This document shows positions 55,894-63,582 of a stretch of DNA of 64,000 nucleotides, piece by piece. The notes below the pieces were generated by a model. It was not told the origin of the DNA and did not search any database. It saw nothing but the letters and a program-made list of their open reading frames with translations. Source of the DNA: Chitinolyticbacter albus (GTDB taxonomy: Bacteria; Pseudomonadota; Gammaproteobacteria; Burkholderiales; Chitinibacteraceae); assembly GCF_024437655.1 (NCBI RefSeq), contig NZ_JANBVF010000009.1, forward strand, positions 90,698 through 154,697, in the 5' to 3' direction. Each line of letters starts with the position of its first letter. Positions within the stretch are counted from its first letter, which is position 1. The translations under genes and the position numbers were made by a program.

Positions 55894-57208
55894 TCGCTCA
55901 TCCCGCCCGAGTTGGCGCTACCGGCTGCTGTGGCTGATCCTCGCCGGCCCCACCTTCTTCCTGCTCTACGGCCAGGCCAACGAGTATGCGGCACGCATGC
56001 CGGCGCATCTGGTCGGCAACGTGGCGTTCGGCTGGGAGCGTGACTACATCCCGTTCTGGCCTTGGACCATCGTGCCCTACTGGTCGATCGACGTGATGTA
56101 TGCGATCTCCATCATCATCGGCACCAGCCGCGCCGAGGTGCGCACTCAGGCCTGCCGGCTGCTCTTGACCACGGGGCTGGCCTCGCTGTGCTTCGTGCTG
56201 TGGCCGATGCGCTTCGGCTGGGATAGGCCGGAAGTCGCCGGTGTGTTCGGCCAGATGTTCACGGCGCTTGGCCTATTCGACAAGCCGTTCAACCAGGCGC
56301 CGTCGCTGCATATCGCGCTGCTCTACGTGATCTGGCTGCGGCTGATCGCACATGCGGCGCCGCGCTGGCATGCGCTGATCCACGGCTGGTGTGTACTGAT
56401 CGGTGTTTCGGTGCTGACCACCTGGCAGCATCATCTGCTCGACATCCCGACCGGGCTCGCACTGGGGGTCGCGGTCTGCTACCTGCTGCCTATACCACCG
56501 CGCGGCTGGCCGCGCTGGCGCGCTGCCGACCCGGCACGCGCCCGCACGCTGACGCTGCGCTACCTGGCAGGCGCACTGGCGTTCGCCGCCATCGCGCTGA
56601 TCTGGGGCGGCTGGGCCTGGCTCGCGCTATGGCCGGCTGCGGCATTGCTGATGGTGGCGCTCGGCTATGCCCGGCTGGGCCCTGCGGTATTCCAGAAAAC
56701 GGGCGATGGCCACAGCACGCTGGCAGCCACGTGGCTGCTGCTGCCGCAGCGGATCGGCGCCTGGATCTCGTTCCAGTACTATCGGCGCCGCATTACCGCC
56801 TGCAGCCGTGTGGCCGCCGATGTAGCACTCGGTTGCTGGCCGGACCAGGCGTCGCTGCAGGGCTGCGCCGCCGTGCTCGATCTTGCCGCCGAGCTGCCGC
56901 GCAGCCGCGCGACGAGCGCGCTCGCCTATCGTGCCGTGCCCCTGCTCGACCTGCTGCCCCCCACTGTCGACGAGCTCTCGCAGGCCGTTGCCGCGCTGGA
57001 AGACCTGCGTCGGCACGGCCCGGTGCTGGTGCACTGCGCGCTGGGGCTGTCGCGCAGCGCCGCCGTACTCGCCGCCTGGCTGGTGGCGCATGGCGGGGAG
57101 CCCGACATCGAACACGCCATGCAGCGCGTACGCCAAGCCCACCCCGGGGTGGTACTGCAAGCTGGCCACCAGGCCGCGCTACTGAACTGGAGCATCGCAT
57201 GTCGCTGA
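55871..57208 (+). CDS. ynbD: PAP2-like phosphatase fused to a dual-specificity phosphatase (YnbD-like)
   Basis: 445 residues. N-terminal membrane part (about 20-270) with PAP2/IPC-synthase style motifs NQAPSLHIALLY and WQHHLLDIPTGLALG, supplying His and Asp; the first KxxxxxxRP motif is not seen. C-terminal cytoplasmic or periplasmic domain (about 300-445) with VLVHCALGLSRSAA, the CX5R loop of tyrosine/dual-specificity phosphatases, and a preceding PPTVDELSQAV general-acid region. Same fusion as E. coli YnbD. Predicted to dephosphorylate a lipid phosphate or lipid-linked product. Overlaps the gene before and the gene after. Confidence 0.88.
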   Translation: MTSSSNTDRSSRPSWRYRLLWLILAGPTFFLLYGQANEYAARMPAHLVGNVAFGWERDYIPFWPWTIVPYWSIDVMYAISIIIGTSRAEVRTQACRLLLTTGLASLCFVLWPMRFGWDRPEVAGVFGQMFTALGLFDKPFNQAPSLHIALLYVIWLRLIAHAAPRWHALIHGWCVLIGVSVLTTWQHHLLDIPTGLALGVAVCYLLPIPPRGWPRWRAADPARARTLTLRYLAGALAFAAIALIWGGWAWLALWPAAALLMVALGYARLGPAVFQKTGDGHSTLAATWLLLPQRIGAWISFQYYRRRITACSRVAADVALGCWPDQASLQGCAAVLDLAAELPRSRATSALAYRAVPLLDLLPPTVDELSQAVAALEDLRRHGPVLVHCALGLSRSAAVLAAWLVAHGGEPDIEHAMQRVRQAHPGVVLQAGHQAALLNWSIACR

Positions 57209-57633
57209 ATGATCTCGATCTCACCCACCCCAGTGCCGGCGGCACGCTGATCGCGCTGCTCGACAGTTGCGGCCGGCTGGGCTGGCTGGCGCTGGCGGTG
57301 ATGCTGCACGCGGCCTTGGTGCTGATGCTGGCGGCCCCCTGGCTGCAAGGCGTCATGGCCTGCGTGCTGTTGCTGGGCCTCATCGTGCAATACCTGGCCG
57401 CGCGGCTGGCATTCGATGCCGCGCTGTTTCGCACGCTCTATCGACCCGAGGCCGACGCGCGAGTGTTCGATCAGGCGATGGCCACGCTGTTCGGTGGCGC
57501 AGCGCCCGAGGTGCCGCGCACGCTCGCCTCGCGCTGGCAAGGCACGCAACGGCTGATCCGGCATTTTGCGCTCGGCTTTGCCTTGCAGCTCGCGCTGTGG
57601 CTGGCGGCGCTGGTGGGCGGAATCTGGTATTGA
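57199..57633 (+). CDS. hypothetical membrane protein downstream of ynbD-like gene
   Basis: 144 residues, ATG 57199 overlapping the previous stop by 10 bp. Helices about 27-47, 50-72 and 122-142, with a charged loop ARVFDQAMATLFGGAAPEVP between. Unknown family. Tight coupling suggests it works with the fusion phosphatase. It ends 74 bp before gph. Confidence 0.72.
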   Translation: MSLNDLDLTHPSAGGTLIALLDSCGRLGWLALAVMLHAALVLMLAAPWLQGVMACVLLLGLIVQYLAARLAFDAALFRTLYRPEADARVFDQAMATLFGGAAPEVPRTLASRWQGTQRLIRHFALGFALQLALWLAALVGGIWY

Positions 57634-57707
57634 TCCGCCGGCAAGCAAGGCCGGCCAACGCGCTTCTCCCGTATCATGCACGCTGATCCAACCACGTTCC
57701 GCTTGCC

Positions 57708-58370
57708 ATGACCATCCGCGCCTTTGCCTTTGATCTTGACGGTACCCTCGTCGACTCCATCGCCGATCTTGCCCGCGCCGCCAATGCCGCGCGCGCCGAT
57801 CTCAAGCTGCCGGCGCTGCCGGAAGACGTGGTCAGAAGCTATGTGGGCGACGGTTCGATGAGCCTGGTCGCCCGCACCGTGCATGCGGACCCGGAGGCGG
57901 TGTGGACCGGCAGCGAGCTGGAGCGTGCCGGCATGGCGCGCTTTGACGAGCACTACAAGGCGGGACTGACCCTCGCCACGCGCTTCTACCCGGAAGTGCA
58001 GGAAACGCTGCATGCGCTGCATGAGCTGGGTTTTCCGCTCGCCATCGTCACCAACAAGCCCGAGCGCTACACGCTACCGCTGCTGCGCGAGCTGGGCGTG
58101 TCCGAGCGCTTCGAGGTCATCGTCGGCGGCGACACGCTGGCCGAAAAGAAGCCGTCGCCGCTGCCGCTGCAGCACGTGGCCGAGCGCCTGGGCGTAGCCA
58201 CCGGCGAGATGCTGATGGTAGGTGACTCGAAGAACGATATCCTCGCCGCCAAGGCAGCTGGCTGCCCCAACGTGGTGGTGCATTACGGCTACGGCGACGG
58301 CATCGAAACGCTGGGGGCCGATCGCATCATCCGCTTCTTCTCGGAGTTGCTGGAGTTCGCTGAAGGCTGA
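57708..58370 (+). CDS. gph: phosphoglycolate phosphatase
   Basis: HAD-superfamily hydrolase that removes phosphate from 2-phosphoglycolate. 220 residues. HAD motif I FAFDLDGTLVDS (nucleophile Asp), motif II VTNKPERY, motif III KKPSPLPLQHVAE with Lys, motif IV MVGDSKNDILAAKAAG. Helical cap domain between about 20 and 85. Converges with the MFS gene, 9 bp between stops. Usually follows rpe directly in relatives. Confidence 0.95.
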   Translation: MTIRAFAFDLDGTLVDSIADLARAANAARADLKLPALPEDVVRSYVGDGSMSLVARTVHADPEAVWTGSELERAGMARFDEHYKAGLTLATRFYPEVQETLHALHELGFPLAIVTNKPERYTLPLLRELGVSERFEVIVGGDTLAEKKPSPLPLQHVAERLGVATGEMLMVGDSKNDILAAKAAGCPNVVVHYGYGDGIETLGADRIIRFFSELLEFAEG

Positions 58371-58379
58371 TCCCGCCGG

Positions 58380-59510
58380 CTAGCCCGCCCGCCGCAGCTG
58401 GCGCGGGCCGGCGATGGCGATCAGCGCCACGCTGGCCGCCACCACCGCCAATGCGATGCGCAGGCTGCTGGCGTGGGCGATGCCGCCGATGATCACCGGC
58501 CCCAGCAGCAGCCCCACATAGGCCAGTCGCGCCACCGCGGCGATGCCCTCGGCGGGCGCAACGCCGGGCAGGCGCGACGCGGCGACAAAGAAAATGGGCA
58601 CCAGATTGGCGGCACCGAGGCCCATCAGCGCAAAGCCTGCCAATGCCGGCGCGGTCGCCGGCCAGGCAATCGCCAGCGCAATGCCGATGACCCCCATCCA
58701 GCCCGATGCGGCGAGCAGACGCTCGGTGCCCAGCCGTGCGCGCAGCACATCGCCGGCGAAGCGACCCGCGGCCATGCCACCAGAAAACGCCGCATAGCCC
58801 CAGCCTACCCAGTACGGCGTGGCAAAGACCACGTCCTGCATATAGATCGCCGTCCAGTCGTACATGGCGCCCTCACCCACCAGGCCGAAGAAGGCGAGCA
58901 CGCCGAGGATCAGCAGCAGCCGGTTGGACTGACCACGCTTGCCCGCCGACGCCGGCTCGGCCGGATGGTCGGGCAACAGGCGAGTGCGCGACCATAGCGC
59001 CACTGCAGCAGTAATGGCTGCCATACCGGCGCAATGCGCCCAAGGATCGATGCCGGCCGCGATCAGCGCGCCCCCCACCGCCGCACCGATCATGCCGCCC
59101 AGGCTGAACATGCCGTGGAATGACGACATGATGGGCTGGCCGTGGTGGGTTTCCACGGTGGCTGCCTGCGCGTTCATCGCCACGTCGTAGGCGGCATTGG
59201 TGATGCCGAACAACAGCAACGCCGGCAACAGCAGCACGAAGCTCGGCATGGCCAGGATGGCAGCGGTACAGACGGCGAACCCCAGCGCGCCCAGCACCGA
59301 GGCGCGTGCACTGCCGGCGTGCGCCACCCAACGCCCCAGCGGCTTCATGGTGACGATGGCGCCACCGGCGATGGCAAACATCGCCAGCGACAGGCTAGCC
59401 TCCGTCAGGCCGAACTTGGCCTTGATGGTGGGGATATGCACGCCCCAGGTGGCGTAGCTGGCGCCGCTGGCGAAGAACAGCAGCATGGTGGCGATGCGGG
59501 CAGAGAGCAT
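58380..59510 (-). CDS. MFS transporter
   Basis: 376 residues, twelve predicted helices. Typical N-half features: SARIATMLLFFASGASYATW and KFGLTEASLSLAMFAIAGGA, with a conserved loop GRWVAHAGSARAS between helices 2 and 3. Resembles YbjJ-type/MFS-1 members. ATG 59510 precedes the first helix; the frame to 59579 has no hydrophobic start. Separated by 105 bp from the LysR gene on the same strand. Substrate unknown. Confidence 0.88.
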   Translation of the reverse strand: MLSARIATMLLFFASGASYATWGVHIPTIKAKFGLTEASLSLAMFAIAGGAIVTMKPLGRWVAHAGSARASVLGALGFAVCTAAILAMPSFVLLLPALLLFGITNAAYDVAMNAQAATVETHHGQPIMSSFHGMFSLGGMIGAAVGGALIAAGIDPWAHCAGMAAITAAVALWSRTRLLPDHPAEPASAGKRGQSNRLLLILGVLAFFGLVGEGAMYDWTAIYMQDVVFATPYWVGWGYAAFSGGMAAGRFAGDVLRARLGTERLLAASGWMGVIGIALAIAWPATAPALAGFALMGLGAANLVPIFFVAASRLPGVAPAEGIAAVARLAYVGLLLGPVIIGGIAHASSLRIALAVVAASVALIAIAGPRQLRRAG

Positions 59511-59615
59511 GGGCGGATCACGAAATCGATTGCCGCCAGTGTGCCTGCGTCGCTGCGCCACGGCCATCGGGCAAAACACCGCCGCAAGTGCGGCAAATCG
59601 TGCCAGCCCCAGCGA

Positions 59616-60530
59616 TCAGCGGTGCTCGACCAGCCAATTTGCGATGCTGCGATCCTCGGAAAGCCGCGTGATCCACCACTTCAGCGCGCGGCCGGCGCCG
59701 GCGGTACGCCAGGCGGCATACATCTGCGCCGCGGCCTTGGGCTCGTCCACCTGCTTGGCCACCAGCCGACCCGCCGCCAGATCGTCGACGATCAGACAGC
59801 TCGGCAAAAAACCACAACCGAGACCGGCGAGCTGCGCCGAGCGCTTGTCGCGCATGTCGGGTACCGTCAGCACTTCCTGGCCGTTGAGAATGCCGACAGT
59901 ACGCGGCAGCAGGGTGCGCGAGCTGTCCGCCACCGCCACCACCGGATAGCGCAACACGGTGCTGGCCGGAATCGGCTCGGGTTCGCTCGCCAGCGGATGA
60001 TGCGGCGCCACCGCGAACACGAAATCGATCTCGCCCAGCGCATGCGTGGCGTAACCGCCGCCGTGCGGCCCTTCCACCGCCACGCCCACCGCCAGGTCGG
60101 CACGATGATCGAGCAAGGCATCCCACATCCCGGCCAGTACTTCGCGCGAAAACCGTAGCTGCGTGCCCGAATTCAGCTGCTCGAATTCGCGGATCATCGG
60201 ATGCAGCAGCTCCATCGGCAGCAGGCCGTCGAGCGCGATCGAGAGCTCCGTCTCCCAGCCGGTGGCCACGCGCTTCACCCGGCATTCAAGCTCGCTCGCG
60301 GCACGCAGCAGGTGACGACCTTCGTCGAGCAGCGTCTGCCCGGCCGGTGTAAGCCTGGCCCGGTGGCCGGAACGATCGAACAACTGTACATCGAGCTCGT
60401 CCTCCAGCTTTTTCACCATATAGGTCACGGCCGAAGGCACGCGATGCACCTCGTCCGCCGCGGCGGCAAAACTGCCTTTGCGGGCGATGGCGTCAAGGAT
60501 TTCCAGCGATTCAAGGTTAAGACGCAGCAT
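59616..60530 (-). CDS. LysR-family transcriptional regulator
   Basis: 304 residues. N-terminal HTH (about 1-60): LESLEILDAIARKGSFAAAA and EVHRVPSAVTYMVKKLEDEL. The rest is a periplasmic-binding-like effector domain. ATG 60530 starts MLRLNLESLE, the common LysR opening; a frame to 60551 adds seven residues. Divergent from the pirin gene across 135 bp, a common arrangement suggesting that it controls pirin and perhaps the MFS gene. Inducer unknown. Confidence 0.93.
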   Translation of the reverse strand: MLRLNLESLEILDAIARKGSFAAAADEVHRVPSAVTYMVKKLEDELDVQLFDRSGHRARLTPAGQTLLDEGRHLLRAASELECRVKRVATGWETELSIALDGLLPMELLHPMIREFEQLNSGTQLRFSREVLAGMWDALLDHRADLAVGVAVEGPHGGGYATHALGEIDFVFAVAPHHPLASEPEPIPASTVLRYPVVAVADSSRTLLPRTVGILNGQEVLTVPDMRDKRSAQLAGLGCGFLPSCLIVDDLAAGRLVAKQVDEPKAAAQMYAAWRTAGAGRALKWWITRLSEDRSIANWLVEHR

Positions 60531-60665
60531 GAGGGCGGCCCGGGTGGCCATAGCGGCCAGAGATTCAGTTTTTTAGAATGATTAGCTCAGAACTCTTCGC
60601 TATCAACGGAAAAACGGGAGTACTAGCATGGCGCCATCGCAATCGGATTATTCGAAGGAGGTTAT

Positions 60666-61364
60666 ATGCAGCATGTCCGCAAAGCCCACGAACGCGGTTA
60701 TGCCGATCATGGCTGGCTCAAGTCCTACCACAGCTTCTCCTTCGCCGATTACTACGATCCCCAGCACACCCAGTTCGGTGCGCTGCGGGTGATCAACGAG
60801 GATCGCGTGGATGCCGGCCGGGGCTTTGGCACGCATCCACACCGCGACATGGAGATTATCAGCTACGTGTTGTCAGGTGAACTACAGCACAAAGACAGCA
60901 TGGGCAATGGCTCCGTCATTCGGCCAGGCAGCGTGCAACGCATGAGTGCCGGCACCGGGGTGGCGCATTCGGAATTCAACCCATCGCCCCAAGAGCCAGT
61001 GCACTTCCTGCAGATCTGGATCATCCCGGCCGAGCGCGGCCTGCCGCCCTCGTACGAGGAAGCCACATTCAGCGACGCCGACAAGCGCGGCCGGCTGCGC
61101 CTGATCGCCAGCCAGGACGGCGCCAATGGCTCGGTCACCGTGCACCAGGATGTGCGGCTCTATGCCGGCCTGTTCGATGGGCAGGAGCGCGCCCAGTACG
61201 TGCCGGCGCCGGGTCGCGGTCTCTACCTGCACGTGGCGCGCGGCAAGATCCACGCCAACGGCTTCGATCTCGCGGCGGGCGACGCGCTGCTGATCGAGGA
61301 GGAAGCGGAGCTGGTGCTGGAACGTGGGCAGAACGCTGAAGTATTGCTGTTTGACCTGGCGTGA
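60666..61364 (+). CDS. pirin-family bicupin protein (YhhW-like)
   Basis: 232 residues, two cupin domains. Metal ligands by pattern: THPHRDMEIISYVLSGELQH (two His) and GTGVAHSEFNP (His and Glu). The start MQHVRKAHERGYADHGWLKS is the YhhW/pirin opening. GAAGGAGG is 5-9 bases upstream. Bacterial members can open quercetin-type rings or act on redox signals; true role unknown. Divergent from the LysR gene. Confidence 0.93.
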   Translation: MQHVRKAHERGYADHGWLKSYHSFSFADYYDPQHTQFGALRVINEDRVDAGRGFGTHPHRDMEIISYVLSGELQHKDSMGNGSVIRPGSVQRMSAGTGVAHSEFNPSPQEPVHFLQIWIIPAERGLPPSYEEATFSDADKRGRLRLIASQDGANGSVTVHQDVRLYAGLFDGQERAQYVPAPGRGLYLHVARGKIHANGFDLAAGDALLIEEEAELVLERGQNAEVLLFDLA

Positions 61365-61558
61365 CCGCGGTCATCGCGGCGAGCGCCCACCCGGTGGGTG
61401 CCGCCGCCACCTCCGTGCCGAAGCGCGTTGTGACTGCAGCGTTTGAGCGCCCCGGTGGTGCGGCGGCAGGCAAGACCCGCTTGCCCGTCGCCGGCATTCG
61501 CGCGCGGCCGATGCCGGCGCCGCCGCTGACGCGCACGGCACTCGGCCGCCCCACGCGC

Positions 61559-61828
61559 TCAGTACTTGATGTCCCGCTTTTGCTGGCGGCCGTCCTGCTT
61601 GGTTTGGCGCTTTTCCTGGCGGCACTCGGCATTGCTCTGGTTGTTTGCGGCCCGGCAGTCGATCTTGCCCTGGCGCGCCTCCTGCTTGGCGTTTTGATTG
61701 ACGTTTCTGCCCTGCTGGCGCTGTTGCGACTGCTGGGTGGCCAGGGTAGTACCCGATAGCGCCAGAAGGCCGGCAGCAAGCAGCACGCCACCCGCCCGGC
61801 GCCAAAGCCCGATTCTCGATTCGACCAT
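61559..61828 (-). CDS. small secreted Gln/Lys/Arg-rich protein
   Basis: 89 residues from ATG 61828; an ATG six bases earlier lies too close to the AGGAG site. Leader RIGLWRRAGGVLLAAGLLAL to about residue 30, followed by a low-complexity basic tail: QQSQQRQQGRNVNQNAKQEA, then CRAANNQSNAECRQEKRQ with two Cys, ending RQQKRDIKY. Composition unlike its neighbours. No family. Could be a structural or nucleic-acid-binding periplasmic protein. The plus-strand open frame opposite it looks like a shadow. The 194 bp between it and pirin shows nothing. Confidence 0.62.
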   Translation of the reverse strand: MVESRIGLWRRAGGVLLAAGLLALSGTTLATQQSQQRQQGRNVNQNAKQEARQGKIDCRAANNQSNAECRQEKRQTKQDGRQQKRDIKY

Positions 61829-61834
61829 CTTCAT

Positions 61835-62172
61835 GCTCCTATTGCTTAGGTTGGGGTAGCGGCCAGCCCTCGCACCATGCCGCCTGCGCCTGCTCGCAAA
61901 AAACCCGATCAGGGCAGCTTGTTTCGATGAAGGCGAGCGTCCATGACCGGAAGTTCATGATGGCAGGCATGTTGCGATAGCGCGACCCAAGCGCCATGGC
62001 GCGGAGCGCATACGGGCATGCCCAAGTAGCTGCGCGCGCCTCTCTCCTTGGCTACCGGCAACACGCCGCAGCCGGCACGCGCTGCACCCTGCGCGGGTGC
62101 CGAGCTTCGTCGGGCCACGCCTGCATCCCGCCGGGGTGACGACGCCAGCGTTCCTGCTCACGGCAGGCCGGG
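61835..62172. other. 338-bp intergenic region
   Basis: I see no gene, repeat or convincing promoter. Short open frames on both strands have no leader, no ribosome site and unusual composition. It probably holds the promoter for the small basic protein near its left end. Confidence 0.5.
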
Positions 62173-62577
62173 CTACTTTGCCCGCTTGGCCTTGCCCGCA
62201 GCGTTGAGCGCGACGGCCGCGCGGATCAGTGCCTTGAACGCCTCAGCATCCACTTCGTTCCCCACCTCGATGTCGATCGCGCGGCGCACATTGCCGTCGA
62301 GGCTGGAATTGAAGAGCCGGGCCGGATCGGGCAGCGACGCGCCCTTGGCGAAGGTCAGCTTCACCTTGGCCTTGTACGTCTCCCCCGTGCAGAGGATGCC
62401 GCCGTGCTCCCACACAGGGGTAGCCATCCATTTCCAGGTCTCGACCACATCCGGCGCCGCCTCGTGGATCAGCTGGCGCATCCGCGCCAGCGCCTCACCG
62501 CGCCAATCGCCCAACTCGGTAATGCGTTGATCGATCAGCTCGGACGCGGACTTGTCGTTGGGGGCGGCGTTGGGCAT
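62173..62577 (-). CDS. DUF1801-family protein
   Basis: 134 residues, DUF1801/YdhG-like fold. Core: ITELGDWRGEALARMRQLIH, VVETWKWMATPVWEHGGILC and KVKLTFAKGASLPDPARLFN. ATG 62577 follows AGGACCCCCT; the long upstream frame runs through the divergent gene and is not real. Function unknown. Divergent from the glutathione S-transferase gene across 186 bp. Confidence 0.88.
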   Translation of the reverse strand: MPNAAPNDKSASELIDQRITELGDWRGEALARMRQLIHEAAPDVVETWKWMATPVWEHGGILCTGETYKAKVKLTFAKGASLPDPARLFNSSLDGNVRRAIDIEVGNEVDAEAFKALIRAAVALNAAGKAKRAK

Positions 62578-62763
62578 AGGGGGTCCTGGCAAGGGGTTGG
62601 ATGCATCGCGCTGCAACTGTCGCCGCTTCGGCGTTTTGGGGCAAGCGCGAAACGTGTGCCATCCGCTGATCATCGATCGGCCCAGGCGGGGCATGGGCAT
62701 GCACTTGCATTTCGCCAGCGGGATCAGCACGCTAGCTGCCTCAACTTGCCAAAGAGATACGCC

Positions 62764-63423
62764 ATGCCGCTGGTGCTCTACGGTCACCCGTTCTCGTCGT
62801 ACACGCAGAAGGCGCTGATCGCGTTGTATGAGAACGCCACGCCATTCGAATTCCGCTGCCTGGGCCCGGATACGCCAGAACACGCGGCCGATTGGCTGCA
62901 ACGTTGGCCGCTGCGCAAGTTTCCGCTGCTGGTCGATGGCAATCGCAGCATCGTCGAAACCAGCATCATCATCGAATACCTGCAGCTCGCCCACGCGGGC
63001 CCGGCGCGCCTGCTGCCGATGGAACCGATGGCGGCACTCGACGTGCGCTTTCTCGACCGCTTCTTCGACCTGCACGTGATGAGCCCGGTACAGCAGGCGG
63101 TCAGTGGCGCGCTGACGGGTGATGCAACGAAGCGTAGCGACGCGCTCGCTATCACGGTGGAACAGCTGGAACGCGCCTACGCATGGCTCGAAGGCCATCT
63201 GGCCGATCGGCAATGGGCCGCAGGCGCGGTCTTCACGCTGGCGGACTGCGCCGCCGCGCCATCGTTGTTCTACGCCGACTGGACGCATCGCATCGCCGAT
63301 CATTACCCGACGCTGCGGGCCTATCGTGCACGCCTGCTTGCACGGCCTTCGTTCGCCCGCGCAGTCGAGGAAGCCCGCCCCTACCGGCTGCTGTTTCCGC
63401 TGGGGGCGCCCGATCGGGATTAA
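62764..63423 (+). CDS. glutathione S-transferase family protein
   Basis: 219 residues. Thioredoxin-like N-domain (about 1-80) with LVLYGHPFSSYTQKALIALY, where Ser or Tyr near residue 10-12 is the likely catalytic position, KFPLLVDGNRSIVETSIIIE with the cis-Pro and the glutathione-binding Glu-Thr, then an all-helical C-domain. ATG 62764 fits the family start. Detoxification or stress role by family, substrate unknown. Confidence 0.92.
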   Translation: MPLVLYGHPFSSYTQKALIALYENATPFEFRCLGPDTPEHAADWLQRWPLRKFPLLVDGNRSIVETSIIIEYLQLAHAGPARLLPMEPMAALDVRFLDRFFDLHVMSPVQQAVSGALTGDATKRSDALAITVEQLERAYAWLEGHLADRQWAAGAVFTLADCAAAPSLFYADWTHRIADHYPTLRAYRARLLARPSFARAVEEARPYRLLFPLGAPDRD

Positions 63424-63582
63424 GCGCGACCAACAAACCCCTTATGCGCGCATTGCGCCGTACGCCTTGTAGCGTGAGCAACCAAAGGGAATCCGGTTCA
63501 TCGCCCCTCAAGGCAACTGAAGCCATTCGCGGCTTCGCCCCCTCATCGCAAACCTTAAAAATACCTCTTCAGGAAAACCACC

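Noticed and set aside
59142..60158. 338-codon plus-strand frame opposite the MFS and LysR genes
   Set aside because: It spans two well-supported genes and their gap in antisense, with His/Gln-rich composition typical of shadows.
61361..61759. 132-codon plus-strand frame overlapping the pirin stop
   Set aside because: It is antisense to a gene with a good leader and ribosome site, and its hydrophobic run mirrors the Gln/Lys-rich tail on the other strand.
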